Shown in pieces: positions 16,427 to 26,777 of a stretch of 64,000 bases of DNA. The stretch lies in NCBI RefSeq assembly GCF_000153305.1, contig NZ_CH724109.1, positions 79,037 through 143,036 of the forward strand. The letters run 5' to 3'. The stretch comes from Oceanicola granulosus HTCC2516. GTDB lineage: Bacteria; Pseudomonadota; Alphaproteobacteria; Rhodobacterales; Rhodobacteraceae. The notes under the pieces are model-generated. The model was not told the DNA's origin. It ran no database searches and saw nothing but the letters and a program-made list of their open reading frames with translations. The translations under genes and the position numbers were made by a program. How positions within the stretch are numbered: the first letter of the stretch is position 1; the number at the start of each line of letters is the position of its first letter.

Positions 16427-19252
16427 TCAGGGCCGGGCCCGCTGCGCGCCCTGCCGTATCGCGTCGCGCAGCTTCGCCTCAAGGGCCCGGCGCCGGCTTT
16501 CGGAGCGGAATTTCAGGCCGAACATGTCCTTGACGTAGAAGGTATCGACGACCTGCTCGCCATAGGTCGCGATGACGGCGGAGGCAATGTAGACGTTGGC
16601 CGCCGCGAGGGTGCGGGTGAGATCGTAGAGCAGGCCCGGGCGGTCGCGGGTGTCGACCTCGATGATGGTGTAGATCTCGGAGCCGTCGTTGTCGAAGGTG
16701 ATCGACGTCGGCACCTTGAAGGCGGCCTCGCGCTTCTTGAGCTTGTCGCGGTCGCGGAACGCCTCCTTGGCGACGACCTCGCCCTTCAGCGTCTTGCCGA
16801 TCATGTCGCGCAGCCTCGGCAGCCGGTCGGTCTCGTAGGGGTGGCCGTCCTGGTCCTGCACCCAGAAGGCGGCGCAGGCGTAGCCGTCCTTGCTGGTGAA
16901 GGTGCGGGCGTCCTTGATGTTGGCCTGCACCAGCGCCAGCGCGCCGCACATCCGGCTGAAGATGCCGGGGTGGTCCTCCATCACGATGCAGACCCGCGTT
17001 GCGTCGCGGTCCTCGTCGGGGGTGATCTCGAAGCGGACCTCGTCGTGGCCAATGCCGCCGCGCAGCAGGCGGGCGAAGTCGACATGGGCGGTGACGTGCA
17101 GGCCCTGCCAGTAGGGCGGGTAGTGGCGCGTGGTCTCGATGCGCAGGTCGCGCTCGTTCCAGTCGGCCAGCGCCTCGCGCAGGTTCTTGCGCGCCTGCAC
17201 CCCGCGCTCCTCGCGGTTCAGCGCCTCGAGCCCGTCCTCGAGCCCGCGCCGGGTCTGGCGGTAGAGCGCGCGCAGCAGCGAGGCCTTCCAGTTGTTCCAC
17301 ACGTTCGGCCCGACGCCGCGGATGTCGCAGACGGTGAGCACGCAGAGCAGGTCGAGCCGCTCGCGGGTCTTCACCGCCTTGGCGAAGTCGCGCACCGTGG
17401 CCGGGTCGGCGATGTCGCGCTTCTGGGCCATGTCCGACATCAGCAAATGGTAGCGGACCAGCCACTCGACCGTCTCGGCCTCCTTCTTCTTCAGCCCGAA
17501 GCGCGGCGCGATGGCCCGTGCCAGCCGCGCGCCGACGATGGAGTGATCCTCCTCGCGCCCCTTGCCGATGTCGTGCAGCAGCAGCGCCAGGTAGAGCACC
17601 TTGCGGTTGACGCCCTCCTTGAGGATCGAGCTCGCGATCGGCAGCTCCTCGGTCAGCTCGCCCCGCTCGATCTGGGCGAGCGTGGAGATGCACTGGATGG
17701 TGTGCTCGTCGACCGTGTAGCTGTGGTACATGTTGAACTGCATCAGCGCGACGATCGGCTCGAACTGGGGCAGGTAGGCGGAGAGCACGCCGAGCTCGTT
17801 CATCCGCCGCAGCGCCCGCTCGGGGTTGGCGTGCTTGAGCAGCGTGTCGAAGAAGATCTTCGCCGCCACGGGGGAGTGGCGCACCTCGTCGTCGATCTGG
17901 TGCAGGTTGGCGGCGATCAGGCGCATCGCGTCGGGGTGCAGCAGGTTGCCAGTGCGCACCGATTCCTCGAAGATCCGCAGCATGTTGAACTTGTCGGAAA
18001 GAAACGCCGCCTCGTCGCCGACGGTCAGGCGGTTCTGCTTGATCTTGTAGGGCGGCCGGGCCCGGCGGCGGCGCGACAACAGCCGGGTCAGCATCGGCTC
18101 GGACTTGGTGTGGCTGGCCTCGAGCGCGGTGAGGAAGATGCGCGTCAGCTCGCCCACCCGCGTCGCCTCGCGGAAGTAGCGCTGCATGAACCACTCGACC
18201 CCGCGCCGGCCGCCGCGGTCGCGGTAGCTCATCCGCGCGGCGACCTCGACCTGCATGTCGAAGGTGAGCTGGTCCATCGCGCGCCCGGCGATCAGGTGCA
18301 GGTGCAGCCGCACCGCCCACAGGAAATCCTCGGCCTTCATGAAGGTGGCGTATTCGTCGCGGGTGAACAGGCCGAGATCGACCAGCTCGCCGGCGTCGCG
18401 GACGCCGTAGATGTACTTGCCGATCCAGTAGAGCGACTGCAGGTCGCGCAGCCCGCCCTTGCCCTCCTTCACGTTGGGCTCGACCATGTAGCGCTGGCCG
18501 CCCTGCTTCTTGTGCCGATCCGCCCGTTCGCCGAGCTTGGCCTCGATGAAGTCCGAGGCGGTGTGGTGGAACAGGTCGTTCCACAGCCGCCGGCCGAGCT
18601 CTTCGCCGAGCGGCTTGTCGCCCGCGAGGTGGCGGTACTCGACGAGCGAGGTGCGGATAGTGAAATCCTGCTTCGCGAGGCGGATGCAGTCCTTCACGGT
18701 GCGGCTCGCGTGGCCGACCTTCAGCTTCAGGTCCCACAGCACGTAGAGCATCGACTCGATGACGCTCTCGGCCCAGGGGGTCATCTTCCAGGGCGTCAGG
18801 AACAGCAGGTCGACGTCGGAGTAGGCCGCCATCTCGCCGCGCCCGTAGCCGCCGACGGCGATCAGCGAGAGCCGCTCGCCGCTGGTCGGGTTGGGCAGCG
18901 GGTGCATGTGCCTGCGGACCATCTCGAACGTCGCGAGGACGAGCTGGTCGGTGAGCCAGGCGTAGGCGCGCTTGGTCTTGCGCGACTCAAAGGGCGCGGC
19001 CGCGAAGGCGTCCGCGATCGCCGCCATGCCCGTGAGGCGCGCCTCGTTGAGCAGGGCGATGATCTTCGGCCGCGCCGCGCGTACGTCTCCGGTCTCGGCG
19101 ATGAGCGCGTCGATGCGCGCCTCGATCGCCGGGCCGTCGAAGATCCGCTCCGCCGGCAGGATCAGCGCGTCGGGGAGCGGAGTCTTGACGTCCTCGCCGG
19201 GGCTCGAGGCCTCAGAGGCCTGCAGCGGCGAAGCTGGTCGGGGCTGGATCAA
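16427..19252 (-). CDS. glnD: Bifunctional PII uridylyltransferase / uridylyl-removing enzyme
   Basis: The protein has 941 residues. It senses glutamine and uridylylates or deuridylylates PII proteins, controlling nitrogen assimilation. Order of domains: nucleotidyltransferase (GGYGRGEMAAYSDVDLLFL, about 130-150), helical region with YMVEPNVKEGKGGLRD, HD hydrolase (LLLHDIGKGREEDHS, about 560), and two C-terminal ACT domains (VCIVMEDHPGIFSRM and IIEVDTRDRPGLLYDL). The ATG at 19252 lies inside the 3' end of the preceding lipoprotein gene (41-base overlap), and no better in-frame start exists before the family-conserved region. It is followed by murJ. Confidence 0.98.
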   Translation of the reverse strand: MIQPRPASPLQASEASSPGEDVKTPLPDALILPAERIFDGPAIEARIDALIAETGDVRAARPKIIALLNEARLTGMAAIADAFAAAPFESRKTKRAYAWLTDQLVLATFEMVRRHMHPLPNPTSGERLSLIAVGGYGRGEMAAYSDVDLLFLTPWKMTPWAESVIESMLYVLWDLKLKVGHASRTVKDCIRLAKQDFTIRTSLVEYRHLAGDKPLGEELGRRLWNDLFHHTASDFIEAKLGERADRHKKQGGQRYMVEPNVKEGKGGLRDLQSLYWIGKYIYGVRDAGELVDLGLFTRDEYATFMKAEDFLWAVRLHLHLIAGRAMDQLTFDMQVEVAARMSYRDRGGRRGVEWFMQRYFREATRVGELTRIFLTALEASHTKSEPMLTRLLSRRRRARPPYKIKQNRLTVGDEAAFLSDKFNMLRIFEESVRTGNLLHPDAMRLIAANLHQIDDEVRHSPVAAKIFFDTLLKHANPERALRRMNELGVLSAYLPQFEPIVALMQFNMYHSYTVDEHTIQCISTLAQIERGELTEELPIASSILKEGVNRKVLYLALLLHDIGKGREEDHSIVGARLARAIAPRFGLKKKEAETVEWLVRYHLLMSDMAQKRDIADPATVRDFAKAVKTRERLDLLCVLTVCDIRGVGPNVWNNWKASLLRALYRQTRRGLEDGLEALNREERGVQARKNLREALADWNERDLRIETTRHYPPYWQGLHVTAHVDFARLLRGGIGHDEVRFEITPDEDRDATRVCIVMEDHPGIFSRMCGALALVQANIKDARTFTSKDGYACAAFWVQDQDGHPYETDRLPRLRDMIGKTLKGEVVAKEAFRDRDKLKKREAAFKVPTSITFDNDGSEIYTIIEVDTRDRPGLLYDLTRTLAAANVYIASAVIATYGEQVVDTFYVKDMFGLKFRSESRRRALEAKLRDAIRQGAQRARP

Positions 19253-20393
19253 CGATCACCACCTGGTTGTTGCGGATCGTGGCGACGGAGAGGGCGCGCT
19301 CGTTGAGGCCGCTGGGCAGCAGCCGGAAGATGCCCGAGGTGCCGGTGAAGCCCGAGGGCTGGGTCAGGCTGCGGCTGGTGAGCGCGTCCGTGTCGCCCTG
19401 GGCCACCAGCGCGCCGATGGCGGCGATGCCGTCGTAGGCGAGCCCGGCGAGCGGGTGCGGCTCGTCGCCGTAGGCGGCCTGGTAGCGGGCCTCGAAGCTG
19501 GTGATCGCCGCGGTGTCGGGCCGGGCGAAGTAGCCGCCCTGCAGCCCCGGCAGCGCCAGCGCCTGGCTCGCCGCGTCCCAGCGGGTGAGGCCGAAGAAGC
19601 GGGTCTCGACGGGCGAGAGGCCGGCCTCGGGGAGCGCGGTGGCGATGATCGGCAGGTCGGCGTTGACGCCGCCGGTCAGGAACACGCCCTGCGCCCCCGT
19701 CGAGCGGGCGGCCGCCGCGATGCGCGGCGCGGCCTCGGTCACGGCCTGCTGCGAGGTCAGCGGGTAGCTTTCCATCCCGAGCAGCACGCCGCCCGAACGC
19801 TGCACCGCCCGGCTCACCGCGTCGCGGCCCGCCACGCCCTGCGCGTCGTCGCCGTAGACGACGAGGTAGCGGTTCAGGCCCTGGCCGCTGCCGAACGAGA
19901 CGAGCCGGTTGGCGATGTTGTCGAAGGTGGGGCCGAGGATGAACAGGTTGCCCCCGGCGACGGCGCTGGTGTTGGTGAAGGCGAGGACGTTGACGTCGGC
20001 GACGGCGGTGCTCGCGGCGACGGCGGCGTCGGCGCGCAGCGGGCCGAGGATCACCTTGGCGCCCTCGGCGACGGCGGTGCCGGCGGCGTTCGCGGCGCCG
20101 GCCGGGGTGGCGCCGGTGTCGTAGACCCGCAGGTCGATCTGCGCGCCGCGCAGGTCGCTCATCGCGAGACGGGCGGCGTTCTCGAGGTCGCGCGCGATCA
20201 GCTCGTCGCCGGCGATGCTCGATCCGCCCGGCACCAGCAGCGCCACCGGCACCGGCGCGTCGGGGTCGATACGCTGGCCGGTCTGCGAGCCGGGGACGAT
20301 GTTGCCGACGTTGACGGGGCCGCACGAGGCGACGAACAGCAGCGCGAGAAGTGCGAAGAGCCGCGCTCCCGGCCGGGACAGACTGGTGAACAT
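19212..20393 (-). CDS. Penicillin-binding protein activator lipoprotein (LpoA-like)
   Basis: The protein has 393 residues. The N-terminal lipoprotein signal is LFALLALLFVASC, with the lipobox cysteine at about residue 24. The rest is a type 1 periplasmic-binding fold (VPVALLVPGGSS..., ILGPLRADAAVAAS, FLTGGVNADLPI, LAGLAYDGIAAIGAL), as in the C-terminal domain of LpoA and Leu/Ile/Val-binding proteins. In Rhodobacterales the gene opposite rsmI encodes this kind of protein. It probably sits on the periplasmic face of the outer or inner membrane and assists peptidoglycan synthases. RBS AGGGAG is visible eight bases upstream. It overlaps glnD. Confidence 0.85.
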   Translation of the reverse strand: MFTSLSRPGARLFALLALLFVASCGPVNVGNIVPGSQTGQRIDPDAPVPVALLVPGGSSIAGDELIARDLENAARLAMSDLRGAQIDLRVYDTGATPAGAANAAGTAVAEGAKVILGPLRADAAVAASTAVADVNVLAFTNTSAVAGGNLFILGPTFDNIANRLVSFGSGQGLNRYLVVYGDDAQGVAGRDAVSRAVQRSGGVLLGMESYPLTSQQAVTEAAPRIAAAARSTGAQGVFLTGGVNADLPIIATALPEAGLSPVETRFFGLTRWDAASQALALPGLQGGYFARPDTAAITSFEARYQAAYGDEPHPLAGLAYDGIAAIGALVAQGDTDALTSRSLTQPSGFTGTSGIFRLLPSGLNERALSVATIRNNQVVIVDPAPTSFAAAGL

Positions 20394-20498
20394 GGGTGAA
20401 TCTCCCTCTTGAAGCGACGATCCGGGACTGCTTCCCTCGCGCGGGGGCGGCCGGTCGGGTCGGCCTGATCATAGAAGCCGAAGGCCGGGGGTCTAGGG

Positions 20499-21347
20499 AT
20501 GAATTTCGCGCCTCAGCCGCTCGCCGCCGGGCTGTACCTCGTGTCGACGCCGATCGGCAACGCGCGCGACATCACCCTGCGCGCGCTCGACGTGCTGGCG
20601 GGGGCCGACGTGATTGCGGCCGAGGACACCCGGACCGCGCGCAAGTTGATGGAAATCCACGGGCTTTCGTCCGCCGGGCGACAGATGCTGGCCTATCACG
20701 ACCACTCGAGCGACCGCGCCCGCGTCGCCCGCGCCGCGACGACGGGCTCGGTCGCCTACGTGTCCGAGGCCGGGACACCGCTGCTCGCGGACCCCGGCTT
20801 CCGCCTCGCCCGCGACGTGCGCGCCGCGGGCGGCGCGGTGACGGCGGTGCCGGGCGCCTCGGCGCTGCTCGCCGCGCTCGCGGTCGGCGGGCAGCCGACC
20901 GACCGCTTCCTGTTCGCCGGCTTCCTCCCCGCGACCGCCGCCGCGCGGCGCGGCGTCATCGCCGAGCTGGCCCGGGTGCCCGCCACGTTGGTCTTCTACG
21001 AAAGCCCCGGCCGCGTTGCCGCGCTGCTCGCCGACCTCGTCGAGACCCTCGGCGCCGAGCGGCACGGCGCGATCTGCCGCGAGCTGACGAAGAAGTTCGA
21101 GGAGGTCGCGGAGGGTCCGCTGGGCGAGCTGGTCGCGCGGCTGGGGGAGATGGTGGTGAAGGGCGAGTTCGTCGTGCTCGTCGCGCCGCCGGGCGCGGCG
21201 GCGGTGTCGGAGGACGACGTCGACGCGGCGCTCGCGCAGGCGATGGAGACGATGCGCGTCAAGGACGCGGCCAACGCCGTCGCCGGGGCGCTGGGGCTTC
21301 CGCGACGGGACGTTTACCAAAGGGCGCTGGGACTGAGCCGGAAGTAG
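20499..21347 (+). CDS. rsmI: 16S rRNA (cytidine1402-2'-O)-methyltransferase
   Basis: The protein has 282 residues. It uses SAM to methylate the ribose of C1402 in the ribosomal decoding centre. Tetrapyrrole-methylase fold motifs are LVSTPIGNARDITLRAL (13-30; the usual GNLxDIT has A-R here), AEDTRTARKL, VSEAGTPLLADPGFRL and AVPGASALLAAL. The C-terminal small domain ends MRVKDAANAVAGALGLPRRDVY. It is divergent from the lipoprotein gene and starts a colinear run with yraN and gshB. Confidence 0.97.
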   Translation: MNFAPQPLAAGLYLVSTPIGNARDITLRALDVLAGADVIAAEDTRTARKLMEIHGLSSAGRQMLAYHDHSSDRARVARAATTGSVAYVSEAGTPLLADPGFRLARDVRAAGGAVTAVPGASALLAALAVGGQPTDRFLFAGFLPATAAARRGVIAELARVPATLVFYESPGRVAALLADLVETLGAERHGAICRELTKKFEEVAEGPLGELVARLGEMVVKGEFVVLVAPPGAAAVSEDDVDAALAQAMETMRVKDAANAVAGALGLPRRDVYQRALGLSRK

Positions 21348-21402
21348 CGGAATATTAGGGAATCGCTGCGACAGTGTCCGGGACGAGACCGGGAGAGCGG
21401 CG

Positions 21403-21774
21403 ATGGAGACGGCACGACAGCAGCGTGGCAAGCGGAACTACCTGGCCGGGCTGGCCGCCGAGGGGGCGGTCGAGGGGCTCTATGCCCGGCGCGGCGGCGG
21501 CACCCTCGACAGGCGATGGCGCGGCGCGGCGGGCGAGATCGACCTGATCGTGCGCGACGGCGAGAGCTACGTCTTCGTCGAGGTCAAGCAGAGCCGCACC
21601 CACGCCGCCGCCCTCGCGCGGGTCTCGCGCCGGCAGGCGGAGCGGATCATGGCCTCGGCCTGCGAATACCTCGCCAACCGGCCCGGCGGCGAGTTCGCCG
21701 AGATGCGCTTCGACGTCGCCACGGTCGATGGGGCCGGGCGGGTCGAGATCCTCGAGAACGCCTTCGCCGCCTGA
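21403..21774 (+). CDS. yraN: YraN/UPF0102 family endonuclease-fold protein
   Basis: The protein has 123 residues. It has the UPF0102 signature of a restriction-endonuclease-like fold: [10 protein letters not shown] followed by YVFVEVKQS, which supplies the D...ExK residues. RBS GGGAGAG lies about six bases before ATG 21403. The gene is almost always found downstream of rsmI and its cellular role is uncertain (Holliday-junction or DNA-repair related in a few studies). No nuclease activity should be assumed. Confidence 0.93.
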   Translation: METARQQRGKRNYLAGLAAEGAVEGLYARRGGGTLDRRWRGAAGEIDLIVRDGESYVFVEVKQSRTHAAALARVSRRQAERIMASACEYLANRPGGEFAEMRFDVATVDGAGRVEILENAFAA

Positions 21775-21846
21775 TCCGCCGCCGCGCCATTGCCCCGCGC
21801 CCGGTTCCGCGCCATCTAGGGCCCGACCAGCAGCGAGGGGCCGCAC

Positions 21847-22788
21847 ATGCCGTTGAACGTCGCCATCCAGATGGACCCGATCGAGCCCATCGATATCGAG
21901 GCCGACAGCACCTTCCGCATCGCGGAGGAGGCGCAGGCGCGCGGGCACCGGCTGTTCTACTACACCCCCGACCGCATCGCCTACGACGAGGGCCGCGTCA
22001 CCGCGCGGGGCTGGCCGCTGACGGTGCAGCGGGTGGAGGGAGACCACTTCCGCCTCGGCGAGGAGCAGGAGGTCGATCTCGCGGAGTTCGACGTGGTCTG
22101 GCTGCGCCAGGACCCGCCGTTCGACATGGGCTACATCACCACCACCCACCTGCTCGACCGGCTGCGCGACACGACCCTGGTGGTCAACGAACCGTTCTGG
22201 GTGCGCAACTACCCCGAGAAGCTGCTCGTCCTCGACTTCCCCGACCTCACGCCGCCGACGATGATCGCCCGCGACCTCGCCGCCCTGCGCCGCTTCCGCG
22301 ACCGCCACGGCGACATCATCCTCAAGCCGCTCTACGGCAACGGCGGCGCGGGCGTGTTCAAGCTGCACCGCGACGACGGCAACCTCGCCTCGCTCTACGA
22401 GCTGTTCACCTCGATGAGCCGCGAGCCGCTGATCGCCCAGAAGTTCCTCCCCGACGTCACCAGGGGCGACAAGCGGGTGATCCTCGTCGACGGCGTGCCG
22501 ATCGGCGCGATCAACCGCGTTCCGGCGGCGGGCGAGACGCGCTCCAACATGCATGTCGGCGGGCGCGCCGAGAAGGTCGAGCTGACCGCGCGCGACCGCG
22601 AGATCTGCAAGCGGATCGGCCCGCTGCTGCGCGAGAAGGGCCAGATCTTCGTCGGCATCGACGTGATCGGCGACTACCTGACCGAGATCAACGTCACCTC
22701 GCCCACCGGCCTGCAGGAGCTCGAGCGGTTCGACGGCACCAACGGCGCCGCGAAGATCTGGGAGGCGATCGAGGCGCGCCGCGGCTGA
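21847..22788 (+). CDS. gshB: Glutathione synthetase
   Basis: The protein has 313 residues. It ligates glycine to gamma-glutamylcysteine with ATP, the last step of glutathione synthesis. ATP-grasp features: opening block [45 protein letters not shown] (phosphate-binding loop), [11 protein letters not shown], and the metal-binding [24 protein letters not shown]-like GCGAGGGG lies just before ATG 21847. It is colinear with yraN (72-base gap) and is followed by aroA. Confidence 0.98.
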   Translation: MPLNVAIQMDPIEPIDIEADSTFRIAEEAQARGHRLFYYTPDRIAYDEGRVTARGWPLTVQRVEGDHFRLGEEQEVDLAEFDVVWLRQDPPFDMGYITTTHLLDRLRDTTLVVNEPFWVRNYPEKLLVLDFPDLTPPTMIARDLAALRRFRDRHGDIILKPLYGNGGAGVFKLHRDDGNLASLYELFTSMSREPLIAQKFLPDVTRGDKRVILVDGVPIGAINRVPAAGETRSNMHVGGRAEKVELTARDREICKRIGPLLREKGQIFVGIDVIGDYLTEINVTSPTGLQELERFDGTNGAAKIWEAIEARRG

Positions 22789-22847
22789 ACTGGACCGCGC
22801 GGCGGCGGCGGGATAAGGAGCGGGCCGACCCAGAACGGAGAGCCGCC

Positions 22848-24203
22848 ATGTCCCGCCACGCCACCCCGGTCCCGATGACAGCGCGCAAGTCCGGGCCGCT
22901 GACCGGCGAGGCGCAGGTGCCCGGCGACAAGTCGATCTCGCACCGCTCGCTGATCCTCGGCGCGCTCGCCGTCGGCGAAACGACGATCACCGGCCTGCTC
23001 GACGGCGAGGACGTGCTCGACACCGCCGCCGCCATGCGCGCATTCGGGGCGGAAATCACCGAGGCCGGCGGCGTCTGGACGGTGCACGGCGTCGGCACCG
23101 GCGGCTTCGCCGAGCCGGCGGACGTGATCGACTGCGGCAATTCCGGCACCGGCGTGCGGCTCATTATGGGCTCGATGGCCACCACGCCGATCACCGCCAC
23201 CTTCACCGGTGACGCCTCGCTGCGCTCGCGCCCGATGGGCCGCGTGACCGACCCGCTCGCCGCCTTCGGCGCCCGCGCCCACGGTCGTCAGGGCGGGCGG
23301 CTGCCGCTCACCCTCGTCGGCGCGGCCGACCCCGTGCCGGTGCGCTACGCGGTGCCGGTGCCGTCGGCGCAGGTGAAGTCGGCGGTGCTGCTCGCGGGCC
23401 TCAACGCGCCGGGCGAGACGGTGGTGATCGAGCGCGAGGCGACGCGCGACCACACCGAGAGGATGCTCGCCGGCTTCGGTGCGCGGATCACGACAGAGAC
23501 CACCAACGAGGGCCGCGTCATCACCCTCACCGGCCAGCCCGAGCTGTCGCCGCAGACGATCACCGTCCCGCGCGACCCCTCCAGCGCCGCCTTCCCCGTC
23601 TGCGCCGCGCTCGTCACCGAGGGCTCCGACGTGCTGGTGCCCAACATCGGCCTGAACCCGACCCGCGCCGGCCTGTTCGAGACGCTGCGCGACATGGGCG
23701 CCGACCTGACCTACGAGAACCTGCGCGAGGAGGGTGGCGAGCCCGTGGCCGACCTGCGCGCCCGCTTCTCGCCCGACCTGCGGGGCATCGAGGTGCCCCC
23801 CGAGCGCGCCGCATCGATGATCGACGAGTACCCGGTGCTCTCCGTCGTGGCGGCCTTCGCCGAGGGGCGCACGGTGATGCGCGGGGTCAAGGAGCTGCGG
23901 GTAAAGGAGAGCGACCGGATCGACGCGATGGCGCAGGGCCTGCGCGCGGCCGGGGTCGAGGTCGAGGAGGGCGAGGATTGGTGGATCGTCACCGGCCGCG
24001 GCTTCGGCGACGTGCCCGGAGGCGTCACGGTGGAGAGCCGGCTCGACCACCGCATCGCGATGTCGTTCCTGATCCTCGGCCTCGCCAGCAACCGGCCCGT
24101 CACCGTCGACGATGCCGCGCCGATTGCCACGTCGTTCCCCGTCTTCGAGCCGCTGATGACCGGCCTCGGCGCCGACATCGCGCGCCAGACGGAGCCGGCA
24201 TGA
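22848..24203 (+). CDS. aroA: 3-phosphoshikimate 1-carboxyvinyltransferase (EPSP synthase, class II type)
   Basis: The protein has 451 residues from ATG 22848 (GGAGAG six bases upstream). It joins shikimate-3-phosphate and PEP in the shikimate pathway. It resembles the class II enzymes (CP4-like): GDKSISHRS near residue 25, [22 protein letters not shown] and NPTRAGL are all present. At the PEP/glyphosate pocket it reads CGNSGTGVR, with glycine where the CP4 enzyme has the alanine that confers tolerance. It overlaps cmk by ATGA, so the two are coupled. Confidence 0.97.
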   Translation: MSRHATPVPMTARKSGPLTGEAQVPGDKSISHRSLILGALAVGETTITGLLDGEDVLDTAAAMRAFGAEITEAGGVWTVHGVGTGGFAEPADVIDCGNSGTGVRLIMGSMATTPITATFTGDASLRSRPMGRVTDPLAAFGARAHGRQGGRLPLTLVGAADPVPVRYAVPVPSAQVKSAVLLAGLNAPGETVVIEREATRDHTERMLAGFGARITTETTNEGRVITLTGQPELSPQTITVPRDPSSAAFPVCAALVTEGSDVLVPNIGLNPTRAGLFETLRDMGADLTYENLREEGGEPVADLRARFSPDLRGIEVPPERAASMIDEYPVLSVVAAFAEGRTVMRGVKELRVKESDRIDAMAQGLRAAGVEVEEGEDWWIVTGRGFGDVPGGVTVESRLDHRIAMSFLILGLASNRPVTVDDAAPIATSFPVFEPLMTGLGADIARQTEPA

Positions 24204-24826
24204 GCGGCACCGGCCCCTTCACCGTCGCCATCGACGGCCCCGCCGCCGCCGGCAAGGGCACCATTTCGCGCGCCGTCGCCGCCGAATTCGGCTTCGCCCA
24301 TCTCGACACCGGCCTGCTCTACCGGGCCGTCGGCGCGGCGACGCTGGCCGGCGAGGAGGCCGTCGCCGCGGCGCGGGCGCTCGATCCGGCCGGGTTCGAC
24401 GAGGCGCTGCTGCGCACCGGCCCGGTGGCGCAGGCGGCCTCGCGGGTCGCCGCAATGCCCGAGGTGCGCGCGGCGCTGGTCGACTTCCAGCGCGCTTTCG
24501 CCCGCCGCCACGGCGGCGCGGTGCTCGACGGGCGCGACATCGGCACGGTGATCTGCCCCGAGGCGGAGGTGAAGCTGTTCGTCACCGCCAGCGACGAGGT
24601 CCGCGCGCGCCGCCGCTTCCTCGAACTGTCGGGCAAGGGCCACGACGTCACCGAGGCCGGCGTTCTCGAAGACCTGCGCGCCCGTGACGCCCGCGACGCC
24701 GGCCGCGACGCGGCGCCGCTGCGCCCGGCCGACGACGCCGTCACGCTCGACACGACGCGGATGGACATCGGATCGGCCGTCGCCGAGGCCGTGGCCCGCG
24801 TCGCGGCGCGCCGGCGGGCGGGCTAA
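24200..24826 (+). CDS. cmk: Cytidylate kinase
   Basis: The protein has 208 residues. It phosphorylates CMP and dCMP with ATP. The P-loop is [13 protein letters not shown] near the N-terminus. [12 protein letters not shown] (nucleoside contacts) and [21 protein letters not shown] complete the family pattern. It overlaps the aroA stop by ATGA and precedes rpsA, the classic aroA-cmk-rpsA arrangement, but a terminator separates it from rpsA here. Confidence 0.96.
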   Translation: MSGTGPFTVAIDGPAAAGKGTISRAVAAEFGFAHLDTGLLYRAVGAATLAGEEAVAAARALDPAGFDEALLRTGPVAQAASRVAAMPEVRAALVDFQRAFARRHGGAVLDGRDIGTVICPEAEVKLFVTASDEVRARRRFLELSGKGHDVTEAGVLEDLRARDARDAGRDAAPLRPADDAVTLDTTRMDIGSAVAEAVARVAARRRAG

Positions 24827-24907
24827 CGGGCTTGCTCCCGCGGCCGCGATCAACTATATGGCGCCCGTCGAAGCGGCGATAACAGCCGCGCGCGGGCGAA
24901 GGGGAGC

Positions 24908-24937
24908 AGGGCCGGAAAGACCGGCCCTCTTTGTTTT
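24908..24937 (+). terminator. Rho-independent terminator after cmk
   Basis: An 8-bp stem AGGGCCGG / CCGGCCCT with loop AAAGA is followed by CTTTGTTTT. It lies 82 bases after the cmk stop and about 90 bases before rpsA. It could end the aroA-cmk transcript or, if transcribed from an upstream rpsA promoter, act in the rpsA leader. Confidence 0.85.
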
Positions 24938-25025
24938 CCGGATGCCTGTCGGCCAATTTCCCCCAAGACCGGCGGAGACAACCGCTCGGCCAGTGACAAG
25001 CGTAGTAAAGGACACCCTGAGCCAC

Positions 25026-26711
25026 ATGGCGCAAAACAACTCCATGGAGGAATTCGAAGCCCTCCTCAACGAAAGCTTCGAGATCGACACGCCGAGCGAA
25101 GGCTCGGTGGTCAAGGGCCGGGTCATCGCCGTCGAGGCGGGCCAGGCCATCATCGACGTCGGCTACAAGATGGAAGGCCGCGTCGATCTCAAGGAATTCG
25201 CGAACCCCGGCGAGGCGCCCGAGATCGGCGTCGGCGACGAAGTCGAGGTCTATCTCCGCAACGTCGAGAACGCCCGTGGCGAAGCCGTCATCTCCCGCGA
25301 GATGGCCCGCCGCGAAGAGGCGTGGGACCGTCTCGAGAAGGCCTATGCCGACGAGGAGCGCGTCGAGGGCGCGATCTTCGGCCGCGTCAAGGGCGGCTTC
25401 ACCGTCGATCTCGGCGGCGCCGTGGCGTTCCTGCCCGGCTCCCAGGTCGACGTGCGCCCCGTGCGCGATGCCGGCCCGCTCATGGGCCTCAAGCAGCCGT
25501 TCCAGATCCTCAAGATGGACCGTCGCCGGGGCAACATCGTCGTGTCGCGCCGCGCCATCCTCGAGGAGAGCCGCGCCGAGCAGCGCGCCGAGGTCATCGG
25601 CAACCTGCATGAAGGCCAGGCGGTCGACGGCGTGGTCAAGAACATCACCGAGTACGGCGCGTTCGTCGATCTCGGCGGTGTCGACGGCCTGCTGCACGTG
25701 ACCGACATGGCGTGGCGCCGGGTCAATCACCCCTCCGAGATCCTGTCGATCGGCGAGACCGTGAAGGTCCAGGTCATCAAGATCAACAAGGAGACCCACC
25801 GCATCAGCCTCGGCATGAAGCAGCTGCAGGACGATCCGTGGGATACGGTCACCGTCAAGTACCCGCTCGATTCCGTGCACACCGGCCGCGTGACCAACAT
25901 CACCGACTACGGCGCGTTCGTCGAGCTGGAGCCCGGTGTCGAGGGCCTGGTCCACGTCTCCGAGATGAGCTGGACCAAGAAGAACGTCCATCCCGGCAAG
26001 ATCGTGTCCACCTCGCAAGAGGTCGAGGTCATGGTGCTCGAGATCGACGAAGCCAAGCGCCGCGTGTCGCTCGGCCTCAAGCAGACCATGCGCAACCCGT
26101 GGGAAGTCTTTGCCGAGACCCATCCCGAGGGCACCGAGGTCGAGGGCGAGGTCAAGAACATCACCGAGTTCGGTCTGTTCGTCGGCCTCGAGGGCGACAT
26201 CGACGGCATGGTCCACCTGTCCGACCTGACGTGGGAAGGCCGTGGCGAAGACGTCATCGGCGACTACCGCAAGGGCGACGTCGTCAAGGCGAAGGTGCTG
26301 GAAGTCGACACCGACAAGGAGCGCATCTCGCTCTCCATCAAGGCGCTCGACGGCGATCCCTTCGCCGAGGCCGTCGGCGGCGTGAAGCGCGGCTCGGTCA
26401 TCACGGTGAACGTCACCAAGATCGAGGATGGCGGCATCGAGGTCGAGTACGAGGGGATGAAGTCCTTCATCCGCCGTTCCGACCTGTCGCGTGACCGGTC
26501 CGAGCAGCGCCCCGAGCGTTTCCAGCCCGGCGACAAGGTCGACGTCCGCGTCACCAACATCGACCCCAAGACCCGCCGTCTGGGCCTGTCGATCAAGGCG
26601 CGCGAGATCGCCGAAGAGAAAGAGGCCGTCCAGCAGTACGGCTCCTCCGACTCCGGCGCCTCGCTCGGCGACATCCTCGGCGCGGCGCTCAAGGGCGGCG
26701 ACGACGAGTAA
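25026..26711 (+). CDS. rpsA: 30S ribosomal protein S1
   Basis: The protein has 561 residues from ATG 25026 ([10 protein letters not shown]). It binds mRNA and brings it to the 30S subunit. Six S1 OB-fold repeats are visible. The first two are divergent, and the later ones carry [41 protein letters not shown] and [14 protein letters not shown] type strands. As usual for rpsA there is no good Shine-Dalgarno, suggesting autogenous control. The preceding 90 bases after the terminator must hold its promoter. A strong terminator follows. Confidence 0.98.
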   Translation: MAQNNSMEEFEALLNESFEIDTPSEGSVVKGRVIAVEAGQAIIDVGYKMEGRVDLKEFANPGEAPEIGVGDEVEVYLRNVENARGEAVISREMARREEAWDRLEKAYADEERVEGAIFGRVKGGFTVDLGGAVAFLPGSQVDVRPVRDAGPLMGLKQPFQILKMDRRRGNIVVSRRAILEESRAEQRAEVIGNLHEGQAVDGVVKNITEYGAFVDLGGVDGLLHVTDMAWRRVNHPSEILSIGETVKVQVIKINKETHRISLGMKQLQDDPWDTVTVKYPLDSVHTGRVTNITDYGAFVELEPGVEGLVHVSEMSWTKKNVHPGKIVSTSQEVEVMVLEIDEAKRRVSLGLKQTMRNPWEVFAETHPEGTEVEGEVKNITEFGLFVGLEGDIDGMVHLSDLTWEGRGEDVIGDYRKGDVVKAKVLEVDTDKERISLSIKALDGDPFAEAVGGVKRGSVITVNVTKIEDGGIEVEYEGMKSFIRRSDLSRDRSEQRPERFQPGDKVDVRVTNIDPKTRRLGLSIKAREIAEEKEAVQQYGSSDSGASLGDILGAALKGGDDE

Positions 26712-26742
26712 GCGATACACGCCCCATCGCAGGCGTGACATG

Positions 26743-26777
26743 CCCCGCGGCCGGAGACGGCCGCGGGGTTTTTCTTT
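26743..26777 (+). terminator. Rho-independent terminator after rpsA
   Basis: A perfect 11-bp stem CCCCGCGGCCG / CGGCCGCGGGG with loop GAGA is followed by TTTTTCTTT, 31 bases after the rpsA stop. Confidence 0.93.
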
